Source: Ornithinimicrobium sp. F0845
Lineage (GTDB): Bacteria; Actinomycetota; Actinomycetes; Actinomycetales; Dermatophilaceae
DNA length: 64,000 nt
NCBI RefSeq assembly: GCF_023015765.1
Contig: NZ_JALKAL010000014.1
Coordinates: 47,391-111,390 of the forward strand
Direction of reading: 5' to 3'
The first letter of the stretch is position 1. Each line of letters opens with the position of its first letter. Below, one piece after another: positions 1 to 10,456 of the stretch. The notes under the pieces are model-generated. The model made no database searches, was not told where the DNA came from, and saw only the letters and a list, made by a program, of their open reading frames with translations. The position numbers and the translations under genes were made by a program.

Positions 1-1381
1 CCTGCTCCCGGCCGGGTTCTCCCTGGTGGGCTTCGCCCGCCGCGACTGGGCGCACCAGGACTTCGGCCGCGTGGTGCACGACTCGGTGCGGGCGCACGCC
101 AGGACCCCGTTCCGCGATGACGTGTGGCGCAGCCTGGCCGAGGGTTTCCGGTTCGTGCCGGGCGAGTTCGACGACCCTGACGCGTTCCGGCTGCTGGCCA
201 GCACGGTGCGCGACCTCGACAAGGAGCGGGGCACGGGCGGCAACCACGCCTTCTACCTCTCCATCCCCCCGACCTTCTTTGCCACGGTGTGCGAGCAGCT
301 GCGGTCCTCGGGACTGAGCGACCCCGTCCCGGGGAGCTGGCGCCGGGTGGTCATCGAGAAGCCCTTCGGCCACGACCAGGCCAGCGCGCAGGAGCTGAAC
401 CGGATCGTGGAGGACGTATTCCCACCCGACTCGGTCTTCCGGATCGACCACTACCTGGGCAAGGAGACGGTCCAGAACCTGCTGGCCCTGCGCTTCGCCA
501 ACCAGATGTTCGAGCCGATCTGGAACAGCAACTATGTCGACCACGTCCAGATCACGATGGCCGAGGACATCGGCATCGGCGGCCGCGCGGGCTACTACGA
601 CACCGTGGGCGCGGCCAAGGACGTCATCCAGAACCACCTGCTGCAACTGCTGGCGCTGACCGCGATGGAGGAGCCGATCGACTTCACCGCGCGCGCCGTG
701 CGTGTCGAGAAGCTCAAGATCCTCGCCTCCGCCCGGCTCGCGGACGGCCTGAGCACCGCCACCTCCCGGGGGCAGTATGTCGCGGGCTGGCAGGGCAGCG
801 AGCTCACCAAGGGCTATCTCGAGGAGGACGGGGTCGCCGCCGACTCGATCACCGAGACCTATGCGGCGATCAAGCTGGACGTGGACACCCGCCGGTGGGC
901 CGGGGTCCCGTTCTATCTGCGTGCCGGTAAGCGCCTGGGCAAGCGGGTCACCGAGATCGCGGTCGTCTTCAAGCGGGCGCCGCACCTGCCGTTCGGCAGC
1001 ACCGCGACCGAGGAGCTCGGGCAGAACGCCATCGTCATCCGGATCCAGCCGGACGAGGGGATCACCATGCGCTTCGGCTCCAAGGTGCCCGGCAGCCAGA
1101 TGGAGGTCCGCGACGTCACGATGGACTTCGGCTACGGGGCCTCGTTCACCGAGTCCAGCCCCGAGGCCTACGAGCGTCTCATCCTGGACGTGCTTCTCGG
1201 AGACCCGCCCCTCTTCCCCCGGCACGAGGAGGTCGAGCTGTCCTGGCGGATCCTCGACCCGGTCATCGACTACTGGCAGCGCGAGCACATCGTTCCGGGG
1301 CCGTACCGGGCCGGCACCTGGGGACCGGAGTCGGCCGACGAGCTGATGCACCGGGACGGACGCGAGTGGAGGCTGCCGTGA
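1..1381 (+). CDS. zwf: glucose-6-phosphate 1-dehydrogenase, 5'-truncated by window edge
   Basis: Oxidises glucose 6-phosphate to 6-phosphogluconolactone with NADP+, the entry step of the oxidative pentose phosphate pathway. The reading frame is open to the first base, so the N-terminal nucleotide-binding segment lies outside the window. The GTG at position 26 falls inside conserved coding sequence and is not the start. The substrate and catalytic signature RIDHYLGKETVQN is present at about positions 441-479, and the C-terminal dehydrogenase domain is intact. The stop overlaps the start of the next gene by four bases (GTGA), so the two are translationally coupled. OpcA, encoded next, is the known actinobacterial partner needed for full activity of this enzyme. 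Confidence 0.97.
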   Translation, partial: LLPAGFSLVGFARRDWAHQDFGRVVHDSVRAHARTPFRDDVWRSLAEGFRFVPGEFDDPDAFRLLASTVRDLDKERGTGGNHAFYLSIPPTFFATVCEQLRSSGLSDPVPGSWRRVVIEKPFGHDQASAQELNRIVEDVFPPDSVFRIDHYLGKETVQNLLALRFANQMFEPIWNSNYVDHVQITMAEDIGIGGRAGYYDTVGAAKDVIQNHLLQLLALTAMEEPIDFTARAVRVEKLKILASARLADGLSTATSRGQYVAGWQGSELTKGYLEEDGVAADSITETYAAIKLDVDTRRWAGVPFYLRAGKRLGKRVTEIAVVFKRAPHLPFGSTATEELGQNAIVIRIQPDEGITMRFGSKVPGSQMEVRDVTMDFGYGASFTESSPEAYERLILDVLLGDPPLFPRHEEVELSWRILDPVIDYWQREHIVPGPYRAGTWGPESADELMHRDGREWRLP

Positions 1382-3201
1382 TCGTCGACCTGCCCAGCAC
1401 CACCACGACCGACGTCAGCAAGCGGCTCATCGCGCTGCGCCACTCCGTGGGCGCGATGGCGATGGGGCGGGTCCTCACCCTGCTGATCGTCACGGACGAG
1501 GACCAGGCGGACAGCGCCCTGGAGGTGGCCAACGACGCCACCCGGCAGCACCCGGCACGCATCCTCGCCGTCGTCCGCGCCAACCGTCGCGGGACCAGTC
1601 GGCTCGACGCCCAGATCCGCGTGGGGGGCGATGCCGGGGCCAGTGAGGTCGTGGTGCTGCGGCTCTTCGGGGAGATGGCCGACCACGGGGCCTCGGTGGT
1701 GACCCCGCTCCTGCTGCCCGACTCCCCCATCGTGGCGTGGTGGCCGGGCGAGCCCCCGAGCGACGTCGCGGAGAGCGCCCTGGGCAGCATCGCGCGGCGC
1801 CGGATCACCGACGCCGGCGCGTGCGCCCGGCCCACCATACAGCTGAAGCGCCGGGCCACCCACTACGCCCCGGGGGACACGGACCTGGCGTGGACTCGCG
1901 TCACCCGGTGGCGTGGGTTGCTGGCCGCCGCGCTGGACGAGCCGCCGTTCGGTCAGGTGCGCTCGGCGCTGGTCGTGGCCGAACCCGACGAGCCCAGTGC
2001 CGACCTGATCGCCGGGTGGCTCGCCCATGCTCTCGACGTGCCGGTGCAACGGGTCACCAGCGACCCGGGCAGCGGGATCGTCAGTGTCCGGATGGAGCGC
2101 GAGGACGGCCCGATCGACCTGGTCCATGCCGATGAGGGGCTGTCGACCCTGGCCCAGCCGGGCCGTCCGGTTCGTGAGGTCGCGCTGCGCGTCCCGGACG
2201 CAGCTGAGTGCCTGGCCGATGAGCTGCGCCGGCTCGACGCGGACGAGATCTACGCCGCGGCGCTGACCGACGGCCTGCCCCGGGTCACCAGGAGAACCGG
2301 CAGGCAGCGCAGGACGGCCCGCGAGGAAGCCCCGACGGCACCGGCACCGGTGGACCACAGCGGCTCGCAGGCCATGTCCTCGGCGGCACTGGATGACCTG
2401 ACCCCGCGGGAGGGCGCTCCCCCGGCAGACCGACTGCACGAACGAGTGAGTGACGAGTTGGAGCAGATGGAGACTGGCACGGTGCGCCTCTCGGACGACA
2501 GCGAGGCCCTGGCAGCCGACGTGGCAGCGGCGGTCGCCGTGGCGATCGAGGAGGCGGTGACGGCCCGCGGAGTCGCGCACCTGGTGCTGACCGGCGGGTC
2601 CATGGGCGCCCGCACCGTGGCGGCCCTCGCCGCCCTGGACCTCCCAGCAGAGACCTGGGACAAGGTGCACATCTGGTGGGGTGATGAGCGGTTCGTGCCC
2701 GACGGGCACGCCGACCGCAACGACCAGCAGGCACGGGACGCGGGTCTGGACCGGATCCCGGTCCCCGCGTCACAGGTCCACTCGACGCCGGCCGGCTCGG
2801 ACGCGGATGAGCTCCCTGCGGCCGCAGATCGTTGGGCGGTCGACCTCGCGGCCCATGCGGCCGAGGGTGAGCACTCGCCACGCTTCGACGTGGTGCTCCT
2901 CGGGCTGGGACCGGACACGCACGTGGCCTCCCTGTTCCCCGGGAGGGATGAGTTGCACGTCACGGACCGGGTGGCGGTGCCGGTCACCGGGTCGCCAAAG
3001 CCGCCCCCGCTGCGGCTGACCCTGACGGTGCCCGCGCTCAACGCTGCCGAACGCGTGTGGTTCGTCGTGTCGGGCGCCGACAAGGCGGACGCCGTGGCTG
3101 CCGCTCGCGCCGCGCACGACGACCCCCAGGTCCCCGCCTCCTGGGTCCGCGGCACCCGCGAGACCACCTGGTGGCTCGACGAAGCCGCCGCCGCAACCTG
3201 A
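1378..3201 (+). CDS. OpcA (G6PD assembly protein) fused to 6-phosphogluconolactonase
   Basis: One uninterrupted frame of 607 codons joins two proteins that are usually separate. Residues 1 to about 305 match OpcA, the glucose-6-phosphate dehydrogenase assembly protein (N-terminus MIVDLPSTTTTDV). A polar, charged linker follows, and from about residue 365 there is a 6-phosphogluconolactonase (DevB/Pgl) domain with WWGDERFVP and GLGPDTHVASLFPG. The latter loop usually reads DGH; here it reads DTH. I chose the GTG overlapping the zwf stop because OpcA proteins begin with this sequence. Internal ATGs at 2374 (residue 333) and 2467 (residue 364, with a short-spaced GGAG) could allow separate production of the lactonase, but no stop codon separates the parts. 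The product would link the dehydrogenase activator with the next pathway enzyme. Confidence 0.93.
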   Translation: MIVDLPSTTTTDVSKRLIALRHSVGAMAMGRVLTLLIVTDEDQADSALEVANDATRQHPARILAVVRANRRGTSRLDAQIRVGGDAGASEVVVLRLFGEMADHGASVVTPLLLPDSPIVAWWPGEPPSDVAESALGSIARRRITDAGACARPTIQLKRRATHYAPGDTDLAWTRVTRWRGLLAAALDEPPFGQVRSALVVAEPDEPSADLIAGWLAHALDVPVQRVTSDPGSGIVSVRMEREDGPIDLVHADEGLSTLAQPGRPVREVALRVPDAAECLADELRRLDADEIYAAALTDGLPRVTRRTGRQRRTAREEAPTAPAPVDHSGSQAMSSAALDDLTPREGAPPADRLHERVSDELEQMETGTVRLSDDSEALAADVAAAVAVAIEEAVTARGVAHLVLTGGSMGARTVAALAALDLPAETWDKVHIWWGDERFVPDGHADRNDQQARDAGLDRIPVPASQVHSTPAGSDADELPAAADRWAVDLAAHAAEGEHSPRFDVVLLGLGPDTHVASLFPGRDELHVTDRVAVPVTGSPKPPPLRLTLTVPALNAAERVWFVVSGADKADAVAAARAAHDDPQVPASWVRGTRETTWWLDEAAAAT

Positions 3202-3387
3202 GCCGACCCGCCCTCCACGGGGGGAATGTCGAAGCGAAGCTCGGTCCTCTCGAGGCCAGGACCAATCCACGGCTCCGCGGGGTGCTCTCGCGGGGAACGC
3301 TAGGGTCGCCCTGGGGCCCTGGTGTGACCCACGAGAAGCACTACCGACCGGGCGCGGTGACTCGCAACATGACGCGCTCGGTGGTGT

Positions 3388-3747
3388 CTAGGGGGTGTCG
3401 GAGGTGCCGCGCCGCTCGCGGAGCGACGCGAGGGCCTCGTCCAGCAGGTCCGCGCCTGCCTTGTCTGACCGGCGCTCCTTCACGTAGGCCAGGTGCGTCT
3501 TATAGGGCTCATTCTTCGGTGGCGCCGGAGGGTTGTCCTTGTCCTGACCGGCCGGGAGCCCACAACGCGGGCAGTCCCAGAACTCCGGTGCCTCCTCGAT
3601 GCCCTCCGCGGCAAAGCTGGGTCGGCTCTCGTGGCCGTTCTGGCACCAGTAGGACAGCTCGATGCGCGGCGCGGACTCGCCACGCTCCGCCTCACCGGAG
3701 GGGCCAGAACCCACCCGGCTACCCCTGATGGAATTCGTCCCGACCAC
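3388..3747 (-). CDS. rbpA: RNA polymerase-binding protein RbpA
   Basis: Actinobacterial transcription factor that binds the sigma subunit and stabilises the open promoter complex. The core carries a CQNGH ... CPRC arrangement (C35, H39, C59, C62), the zinc-binding set known from Streptomyces RbpA and lost in mycobacteria. After it comes the basic linker and the sigma-interacting helix (YVKERRS to the C-terminus). I chose the GTG at 3747 because AGGAGG sits seven bases upstream; a longer GTG start at 3771 would place this ribosome site inside the gene. It is convergent with the opcA-pgl gene and follows secG on the same strand. Confidence 0.93.
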   Translation of the reverse strand: MVGTNSIRGSRVGSGPSGEAERGESAPRIELSYWCQNGHESRPSFAAEGIEEAPEFWDCPRCGLPAGQDKDNPPAPPKNEPYKTHLAYVKERRSDKAGADLLDEALASLRERRGTSDTP

Positions 3748-3884
3748 AGTTGGACCTCCTGGAGCTCGCACCGATCCTGAGGCAGCAATGTAACCCGCCG
3801 GAGGTCGGCAGGACGTCAGGGGGTGGGGCGGGTCGCGTCAGGGGGCGTCGTCGTGACGGCCCGGCCACCGGGGCGTCAATCCGC

Positions 3885-3981
3885 CACAGCGGATCGGGCG
3901 TAGCGGGTCAGGCGTAGCGGATCAGGCGAACCGGATCAGGCGTGGCGGATCAGGCGACCGGATCAGGCGAAGCGGATCAGC
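3885..3981. repeat. seven-copy 14-bp degenerate tandem repeat at the secG 3' end
   Basis: Seven units of about 14 bp (one of 13) with consensus CGNAGCGGATCAGG on the plus strand. The unit nearest secG includes its last codons and stop; the other six lie beyond the stop, so the array looks like reiteration of the gene terminus. No inverted symmetry or T-run is visible, so it is not an ordinary terminator. Confidence 0.85.
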
Positions 3982-4205
3982 AGCCCGATGCCGACGATCG
4001 CTGCGACCCAGATGATCGAGACGGCGATCGTGATCCGGGTGAGGTTGCGCTCGGCCACCGTGGACCCACCCAGGCTGCTGGACATCCCGCCGCCGAACAT
4101 GTCGGAGAGACCGCCGCCGCGGCCCTTGTGCATCAGGATCAGCAACACCAGGAACGCGCTACTCAGCACGAGCAGCACATCAAGGAAGATCCGGACCAGG
4201 TCCAC
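3963..4205 (-). CDS. secG: preprotein translocase subunit SecG
   Basis: Small auxiliary membrane subunit of the SecYEG channel, 80 residues. Two hydrophobic helices (about residues 5-25 and 55-78) flank the conserved loop HKGRGGGLSDMFGGG, which is diagnostic for SecG. The GTG start is preceded by GAGGTG at seven bases; the frame can be read further upstream but that portion overlaps tpiA and has no SecG character. It is the last gene of the gap-pgk-tpiA-secG series, a common actinobacterial order. Confidence 0.95.
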   Translation of the reverse strand: MDLVRIFLDVLLVLSSAFLVLLILMHKGRGGGLSDMFGGGMSSSLGGSTVAERNLTRITIAVSIIWVAAIVGIGLLIRFA

Positions 4206-4312
4206 AGGCGAACACCTCACGTCGGGTCGGGCACCGTGGCCCGGGTTCAGGAGCAGGTGACAGGATAACCCAGCCGACCCCCGGGACCGACCGTGCGGTG
4301 GGCTGTGGGCTG

Positions 4313-5104
4313 TCAGCCGCCCACGTGCTGCTGGTAGCGGCAGATGCTCGCGAACTCGTCGACGTTGATCGAGGCACCGCCAATGAGGGCGCCGTCGACA
4401 TCCTCCTGCGCCATGATGGACGCGACGTTGCCGGCCTTCACCGAGCCACCGTAGAGGATGCGGACCGCGTCCGCCGTGTCGCCCGTCGTGAGCTCGGCGA
4501 CACGGGTGCGGATCGCCGCGCACACCTCCTGGGCGTCCTCGGGCGTCGCGACCTCCCCCGTGCCGATGGCCCACACCGGCTCGTAGGCGATGACCAGCGT
4601 CCTGACCGTGGCGGCGTCCAGGCCCTCCAGCGCGGCGTCGAGCTGGGCCAACACGTGCGGGACGTGCTCGCCGGCCTGCCGGACCTCCAGAGGCTCGCCG
4701 ACACAGACGATGGGCACCAGCTCGTGCCTCAGGGCCGCTGCCACCTTCGCGGCGACCAGCTGGTCGTCCTCCGCGTGCAGCTGACGACGCTCGCTGTGGC
4801 CGACCACGACGTAGCTGCAGCCGAGCTTGGCCAGGAACGCCCCGGAGATCTCGCCGGTGTAGGCCCCTGAGTCGTGCTGCGACAGGTCCTGGGCACCGTA
4901 GCCGAGCTCGAGCCGGTCGCCCTGCACCAGTGTCTGCACGGAGCGCAGGTCGGTGAACGGGGGCAGGACCACCACCTCGACGGCCGCGAAGTCGTGCTTG
5001 GCGTCCCGCAGGCTCCAGTCCAGCTTCTGGACCAGGTGCGTGGCCTGCAGGTGGTCCAGGTTCATCTTCCAGTTGCCCGCCATCAGGGGGGTGCGTGCAG
5101 CCAT
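4313..5104 (-). CDS. tpiA: triosephosphate isomerase
   Basis: Interconverts dihydroxyacetone phosphate and glyceraldehyde 3-phosphate. It is a full-length 263-residue TIM barrel with the N-terminal GNWKMN (substrate lysine), GHSERR (electrophilic histidine), the catalytic glutamate in [11 protein letters not shown] including the mobile loop, and the phosphate-binding YGGSV. It starts six bases after the pgk stop on the same strand and is surely co-transcribed with gap and pgk. Confidence 0.98.
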   Translation of the reverse strand: MAARTPLMAGNWKMNLDHLQATHLVQKLDWSLRDAKHDFAAVEVVVLPPFTDLRSVQTLVQGDRLELGYGAQDLSQHDSGAYTGEISGAFLAKLGCSYVVVGHSERRQLHAEDDQLVAAKVAAALRHELVPIVCVGEPLEVRQAGEHVPHVLAQLDAALEGLDAATVRTLVIAYEPVWAIGTGEVATPEDAQEVCAAIRTRVAELTTGDTADAVRILYGGSVKAGNVASIMAQEDVDGALIGGASINVDEFASICRYQQHVGG

Positions 5105-5110
5105 CAGTGC

Positions 5111-6316
5111 TCAGTCCTCCAGGACGTCGAGACCAGGGAGGGTCTTGCCCTCCAGGAACTCCAGCGAGGCGCCGCCCCCGGTGGAGATGTGACCGAATTC
5201 GTCGTCGCGGTGACCGAACTGGCGCACGGCGGCCGCGCTGTCGCCACCACCGACGACGGTCAGCGCGTCATGCTCGGCCGTGATGTCGACCAGGGCGCGG
5301 GCCACCGCCCGCGTGCCGTCGGCGTAGGGCGCCATCTCGAAGGCCCCCATGGGGCCGTTCCAGAACACCGTCCTCGCGTCGGCGAGTTTGTCCGCGAACA
5401 CCCGGGAGGAGTCCGGGCCGATGTCCAGACCCATCCGGTCGGCGGGGATCTGGTCGGCCGCCACCACCTCGTGGTCGGCGTCGGCGGAGAACTCGGTGGC
5501 CACGACGATATCCGTCGGCAGCACGATCTCCACCCCGGTGTCCTCGGCCGTCTGCAGGTATCCGCGGACGACGTCGAGCTGGTCCTCCTCGAGCAGGCTC
5601 TGGCCCACCTCGAGGCCCTGGGCCTTCAGGAAGGTGAAGACCATGCCACCGCCGATCAACAGCCGGTCGGCCTTGGCGAGCAGGTTGTCGATGACCCCGA
5701 GCTTGTCGCTGACCTTCGCACCGCCCAGCACCACGGCATACGGCCTCTGCGGGTCCTCGGTCAGGCGGCGCAGGACACCGACCTCGGTCTCGACCAGCCC
5801 GCCCGCCGCGGACGGCAGCAACTGGGTGATGTCGAACACGCTGGCCTGCTCGCGGTGAACGACCCCGAACCCGTCGCTCACGAAGGCGTCGGCCAGGGCG
5901 GCCAGCTGCTCCGCGAACTCTCGGCGCCCGTCAGCGGTCTTGGCCGTCTCCCCCGCGTTGAAGCGCAGGTTCTCCAGCAGCACCACCTGTCCGTCCTCGA
6001 GCGCTCCGACGGCCTGGCGGGCCGACTCCCCCACCGTGTCGGTGGCGAAGGCGACCGGCTGGCCGAGCAGCTCCTCCAGGCGCGTGGCGACCGGCCGCAG
6101 GGAGAACTGCGGGTCGGGCTCGCCCTTGGGCCGTCCGAGGTGGGCGCAGACGATGACGCGAGCGCCCTGGTCAGCGAGGTCCTTGATGGTCGGCACCGAC
6201 GCGCGGACGCGGCCGTCGTCGGTGATCGCCCCGGCGTCGTCCAGCGGGACGTTGAGGTCGCTGCGGACCAGGACCCGGCGACCCCGGAGGTCACCGAGGT
6301 CGGCGATGGTCTTCAT
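5111..6316 (-). CDS. pgk: phosphoglycerate kinase
   Basis: Transfers phosphate from 1,3-bisphosphoglycerate to ADP, the first ATP-yielding step of lower glycolysis. The 401-residue length is normal. The N-terminal substrate motif RSDLNVPL, the histidine-arginine motif CAHLGRPKG and the C-terminal nucleotide-binding GGGDSAAAV are all present. It lies 13 bases after gap and six before tpiA, in the glycolytic operon. Confidence 0.98.
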   Translation of the reverse strand: MKTIADLGDLRGRRVLVRSDLNVPLDDAGAITDDGRVRASVPTIKDLADQGARVIVCAHLGRPKGEPDPQFSLRPVATRLEELLGQPVAFATDTVGESARQAVGALEDGQVVLLENLRFNAGETAKTADGRREFAEQLAALADAFVSDGFGVVHREQASVFDITQLLPSAAGGLVETEVGVLRRLTEDPQRPYAVVLGGAKVSDKLGVIDNLLAKADRLLIGGGMVFTFLKAQGLEVGQSLLEEDQLDVVRGYLQTAEDTGVEIVLPTDIVVATEFSADADHEVVAADQIPADRMGLDIGPDSSRVFADKLADARTVFWNGPMGAFEMAPYADGTRAVARALVDITAEHDALTVVGGGDSAAAVRQFGHRDDEFGHISTGGGASLEFLEGKTLPGLDVLED

Positions 6317-6329
6317 CGTGGCGCCCGGG

Positions 6330-7388
<1,059 letters not shown>

Positions 7389-7397
7389 TCACCCCCA

Positions 7398-7426
7398 AAC
7401 CTAGGGGATGGTGGGTGGTGGCAACC
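7398..7426 (-). promoter_or_regulatory. candidate gap promoter
   Basis: On the minus strand the -10 hexamer TAGGTT (7403-7398) follows GGTTGC with a 17-base spacer, in the 180-bp gap between whiA and gap. The -10 agrees with the actinobacterial TANNNT consensus; the -35 is weak. Confidence 0.45.
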
Positions 7427-7514
7427 ACTCGGCCCCACGCCCCCTGACAGGTCACCGGTGCGAGCCTCAGACCGTGTTGGCTCCGTCCCCTGAGCGCGAA
7501 GGACACACCGGGGG

Positions 7515-8495
7515 TCAGTCCTCGAGCATCTCCGCCGTCAGACCCGCCTCGGTCCCCTCGATGCCGAACTCCTCGGCGCGCTTGTCGGCCATCGCCAGCA
7601 GCCGGCGGATCCGGCCCGCGACGGCGTCCTTGGTCATCGGCGGGTCAGCCAGCTGACCGAGCTCCTCCAGCGACGCCTGCTTGTGCTCGACGCGCAACAG
7701 ACCGGCCACGCGCAGGTGCTCCGGCGCCTGGTCGCCGAGGATCTCCAGGGCCCGCTCGACCCGTGCTCCCGCGGCCACCGCCGCGCGGGCCGACCGCCGC
7801 AGGTTGGCGTCGTCGAAGTTTGCCAGCCGGTTGGCGGTGGCTCGCACCTCGCGGCGCATCCGCCGCTCCTCCCAGGCCAGCACCGCCTCGTGGGCGCCGA
7901 GTCTGGTGAGCATGGCGCCGATGGCGTCACCGTCACGGATCACGACGCGGTCCACGCCGCGGACCTCACGGGCCTTGGCCTGGATCCCCATGCGCCGGCC
8001 CGCCCCTACGAGGGCCAGAGCGGCCTCGGGACCGGGGCAGGTGATCTCCAGCGCCGACGAGCGGCCCGGCTCGGTGATCGACCCGTGGGCCAGGAACGCG
8101 CCACGCCAGGCGGCCTCGGCGTCGCAGACGGACGCACCGACGATGCGCGGGGGCAACCCGCGGACCGGACGGCCCCGGTGGTCGATCAGGCCGGTCTGCC
8201 GGGCCAGGGACTCCCCGTCGGAGGTGGCGCGCACGACATACCGCGTGCCCTTGCGGAGCCCCCCGGGACCCATGACGACCATCTCGCTCGTGGAGCCGTA
8301 GACCTCGGCCATGAAGGCCCGCAGCCGACGGGCCACCTGGGCGGTGTCCACCTCGGCCTCGATGACGATGCGTCCGCCGATGATGTGCAGGCCGCCGGCG
8401 AAGCGCAGCACGGTGGAGACCTCTGCCTTCTTGCAGCAGGTCTTGGTGACGGGAAGCCTGCTCAGCTCGTCCTTCACCCGGGCTGTCATCGCCAT
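7515..8495 (-). CDS. whiA: DNA-binding protein WhiA
   Basis: Sporulation/cell-division regulator conserved across Gram-positive bacteria. It has an N-terminal LAGLIDADG-homing-endonuclease-like domain and a C-terminal helix-turn-helix (DEPPMTK-like segment near the C-terminus). The conserved N-terminus [14 protein letters not shown] fixes the start at 8495, giving 326 residues, with GGGGGG just upstream; an ATG 14 codons earlier extends into the spacer. It follows yvcK by 34 bases in the standard rapZ-yvcK-whiA order. Confidence 0.96.
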   Translation of the reverse strand: MAMTARVKDELSRLPVTKTCCKKAEVSTVLRFAGGLHIIGGRIVIEAEVDTAQVARRLRAFMAEVYGSTSEMVVMGPGGLRKGTRYVVRATSDGESLARQTGLIDHRGRPVRGLPPRIVGASVCDAEAAWRGAFLAHGSITEPGRSSALEITCPGPEAALALVGAGRRMGIQAKAREVRGVDRVVIRDGDAIGAMLTRLGAHEAVLAWEERRMRREVRATANRLANFDDANLRRSARAAVAAGARVERALEILGDQAPEHLRVAGLLRVEHKQASLEELGQLADPPMTKDAVAGRIRRLLAMADKRAEEFGIEGTEAGLTAEMLED

Positions 8496-8529
8496 CGTGC
8501 CCCCCTTTGGGGTCCGGATCGTACGTGTC

Positions 8530-9495
8530 TCAGCCACCGAAGATCACATCCCGGTAGGCCGCGGCCAGCCGCAGGGTGTCGTGCTCCCGCGGTCTCCGCA
8601 TCTTACGCACCGGTGTCACCACGAGCTCGGCACCGATGCCCTGGGCCACCTCCCGCAGCGACTGCTCCTCGCTGCGGACGACAGCCGGATCGGCGATCAC
8701 GTAGTCGACCGTGAGGTCCGGGGCGTGCGCGGAGAGGACCTCCACGTGCTCGGCCGGTGAGAAACCCTGCGTCTCGTCGTCGTCGAGTCCGACGTTGAGC
8801 GTGAGGATCCGCCGGGCCGGGGTGTGGACGAGAGCCTCCTGGAGCTCGGGGACGAGCAGGTGCGGCATGACCGAGGTGAACCACGAGCCGGGCCCCAGGA
8901 TGACCCAGTCGGCGAGCTTGATCGCCTCCAGCGCGTCGGGCGAGGCGGGCGGCTCCTCGGGGACGATGCGCACGCTCAGCACCCGGCCCGGGGTGCCGGC
9001 CACCCGCGACTGTCCCTTCACGACCGACATCTCATCCGGGGCGCTGGGCTCTGCTCCCAGCACGGTCGCCTCGATGTCGAGCGGCACCTCGCACATCGGC
9101 AGCACGCGCCCGCGGGTGTTCAGCAGGCGACCGACGAGGTCCAGGCCACGCACCGGGCTGTCCAGGAGCTCCCACAGGCTCATGATGAGCAGGTTGCCCA
9201 GCGCGTGCCCGGCCAGCTCGCCGTCGCCCCCGAGCCGGTGCTGCAGGACGGCGCTCCACTGGTGACCCCACGCGGTGTCCTCGCACAACGCCGCCAGGGC
9301 CATCCTCAGGTCACCGGGCGGCAGGATGTCGAACTCGTCACGCAGTCGGCCGCTCGACCCGCCGTCGTCAGCGACCGTGACGACTGCGGTGATCTCCTCG
9401 GTGAGGTGGCGCAGCGACTGCAGGGAGGCGGCGAGACCGTGCCCGCCGCCGAGCGCGACGACGCGTGGCGCCGACGCGACCCGGGGCGGGCTCAC
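8530..9495 (-). CDS. yvcK: YvcK/CofD-like gluconeogenesis factor
   Basis: Protein of 321 residues in the CofD/UPF0052 fold that binds UDP-sugars in Bacillus and links central carbon flux to cell-envelope synthesis. It has the nucleotide-binding [10 protein letters not shown] at the N-terminus, [13 protein letters not shown] and the conserved DLRMALAAL, plus the [17 protein letters not shown] segment. Its GTG start overlaps the rapZ stop by four bases. Confidence 0.94.
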   Translation of the reverse strand: MSPPRVASAPRVVALGGGHGLAASLQSLRHLTEEITAVVTVADDGGSSGRLRDEFDILPPGDLRMALAALCEDTAWGHQWSAVLQHRLGGDGELAGHALGNLLIMSLWELLDSPVRGLDLVGRLLNTRGRVLPMCEVPLDIEATVLGAEPSAPDEMSVVKGQSRVAGTPGRVLSVRIVPEEPPASPDALEAIKLADWVILGPGSWFTSVMPHLLVPELQEALVHTPARRILTLNVGLDDDETQGFSPAEHVEVLSAHAPDLTVDYVIADPAVVRSEEQSLREVAQGIGAELVVTPVRKMRRPREHDTLRLAAAYRDVIFGG

Positions 9496-10445
9496 TCGCG
9501 CCCCAGGTCGCGGTGGAAGGTCGTGAGCGCCACTCCCGCGCGCCCCTCGAGCCGCTTGACGAGCTCCTCGGTGACCGCGACGGAGCGGTGCTTGCCGCCC
9601 GTGCAGCCGATGGCCACGGTCACGTAGCGGCGTCCCTCGGAGAGATAACCGTCCATCGCGATGTTGAGCATCGTGGTCACGGCATCCAGATAGGCGTCCA
9701 GCCCGCGCTGCCCCAGCACGTAGTCCCGCACCTGTTCGTCACGGCCCGTGAACGGCCGCAGCTCGGGTTGCCAGTAGGGGTTGACCAGGAAGCGCAGGTC
9801 CAGCACGATGTCGGCGTCCAGGGGGATGCCGTACTTGAAGCCGAACGACAGCACCGCCATGCGCAGCCGGACGCTGACATCGGTGTTGAGCAGCTCGTCG
9901 ACGGCCACGCCCAGCTGGTGCACGTTGTAGCCCGTTGTGTCGATGACGACATCGGCGCCGGAGCGGATGTCGCCCAGCATCCGACGCTCCTTGTGGATGC
10001 CGTCGAGGAGCAGGCCGTCCCCCTGCAGCGGGTGGGGCCGCCGGACGCTCTCGAAACGCCGCACCAGGGCCTCGTCCGTGGCGTCCACGAAGATGGTGCG
10101 GGGGTTGAAGCCGTTGGCTTGCAGCTCCTGGATGCCGTTGCTCAGCTCGGTCGTGAAGTCGCGGCTGCGGACGTCGACGACAGCCGCGAGCCGCTGCGGT
10201 CGCACACCACCGGAGACGATCTCGACGAGGTCGGCGAGCATCTTGGGCGGGATGTTGTCCACGACATACCAGCCGCGGTCCTCCAGCACGTTGGCCGCTG
10301 TCGAGCGTCCCGCCCCGCTCATCCCCGTGATGAGCACGAACTCACGGTGTTCGCGCCCATCCTGGGGCTCTGGCACGGACGTGTCCGACACCTGTGTCGC
10401 GGCCGTGCTCCCGGACCCGACTGCGTCCGCCCCTAGCTCAGTCAT
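9492..10445 (-). CDS. rapZ: RNase adapter protein RapZ
   Basis: P-loop nucleotide-binding protein (YvcJ family, 317 residues). A Walker A-type motif GMSGAGRST lies after a roughly 35-residue polar extension; the arginine in place of lysine is usual in actinobacteria. The C-terminal half carries FGFKYG, the PYW loop and GCTGGKHRSVA. In enterobacteria RapZ targets small RNAs of glucosamine metabolism; its actinobacterial role is less clear. GGAGAG precedes the ATG. It is 11 bases downstream of uvrC and coupled to yvcK. Confidence 0.95.
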   Translation of the reverse strand: MTELGADAVGSGSTAATQVSDTSVPEPQDGREHREFVLITGMSGAGRSTAANVLEDRGWYVVDNIPPKMLADLVEIVSGGVRPQRLAAVVDVRSRDFTTELSNGIQELQANGFNPRTIFVDATDEALVRRFESVRRPHPLQGDGLLLDGIHKERRMLGDIRSGADVVIDTTGYNVHQLGVAVDELLNTDVSVRLRMAVLSFGFKYGIPLDADIVLDLRFLVNPYWQPELRPFTGRDEQVRDYVLGQRGLDAYLDAVTTMLNIAMDGYLSEGRRYVTVAIGCTGGKHRSVAVTEELVKRLEGRAGVALTTFHRDLGRE

Positions 10446-10456
10446 GTGGCTCTCCC

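Noticed and set aside
2374..3201. Separate pgl gene starting at an internal ATG
   Set aside because: Possible, but no stop codon divides it from opcA and the ribosome site is poor, so one fused gene is the simplest reading.
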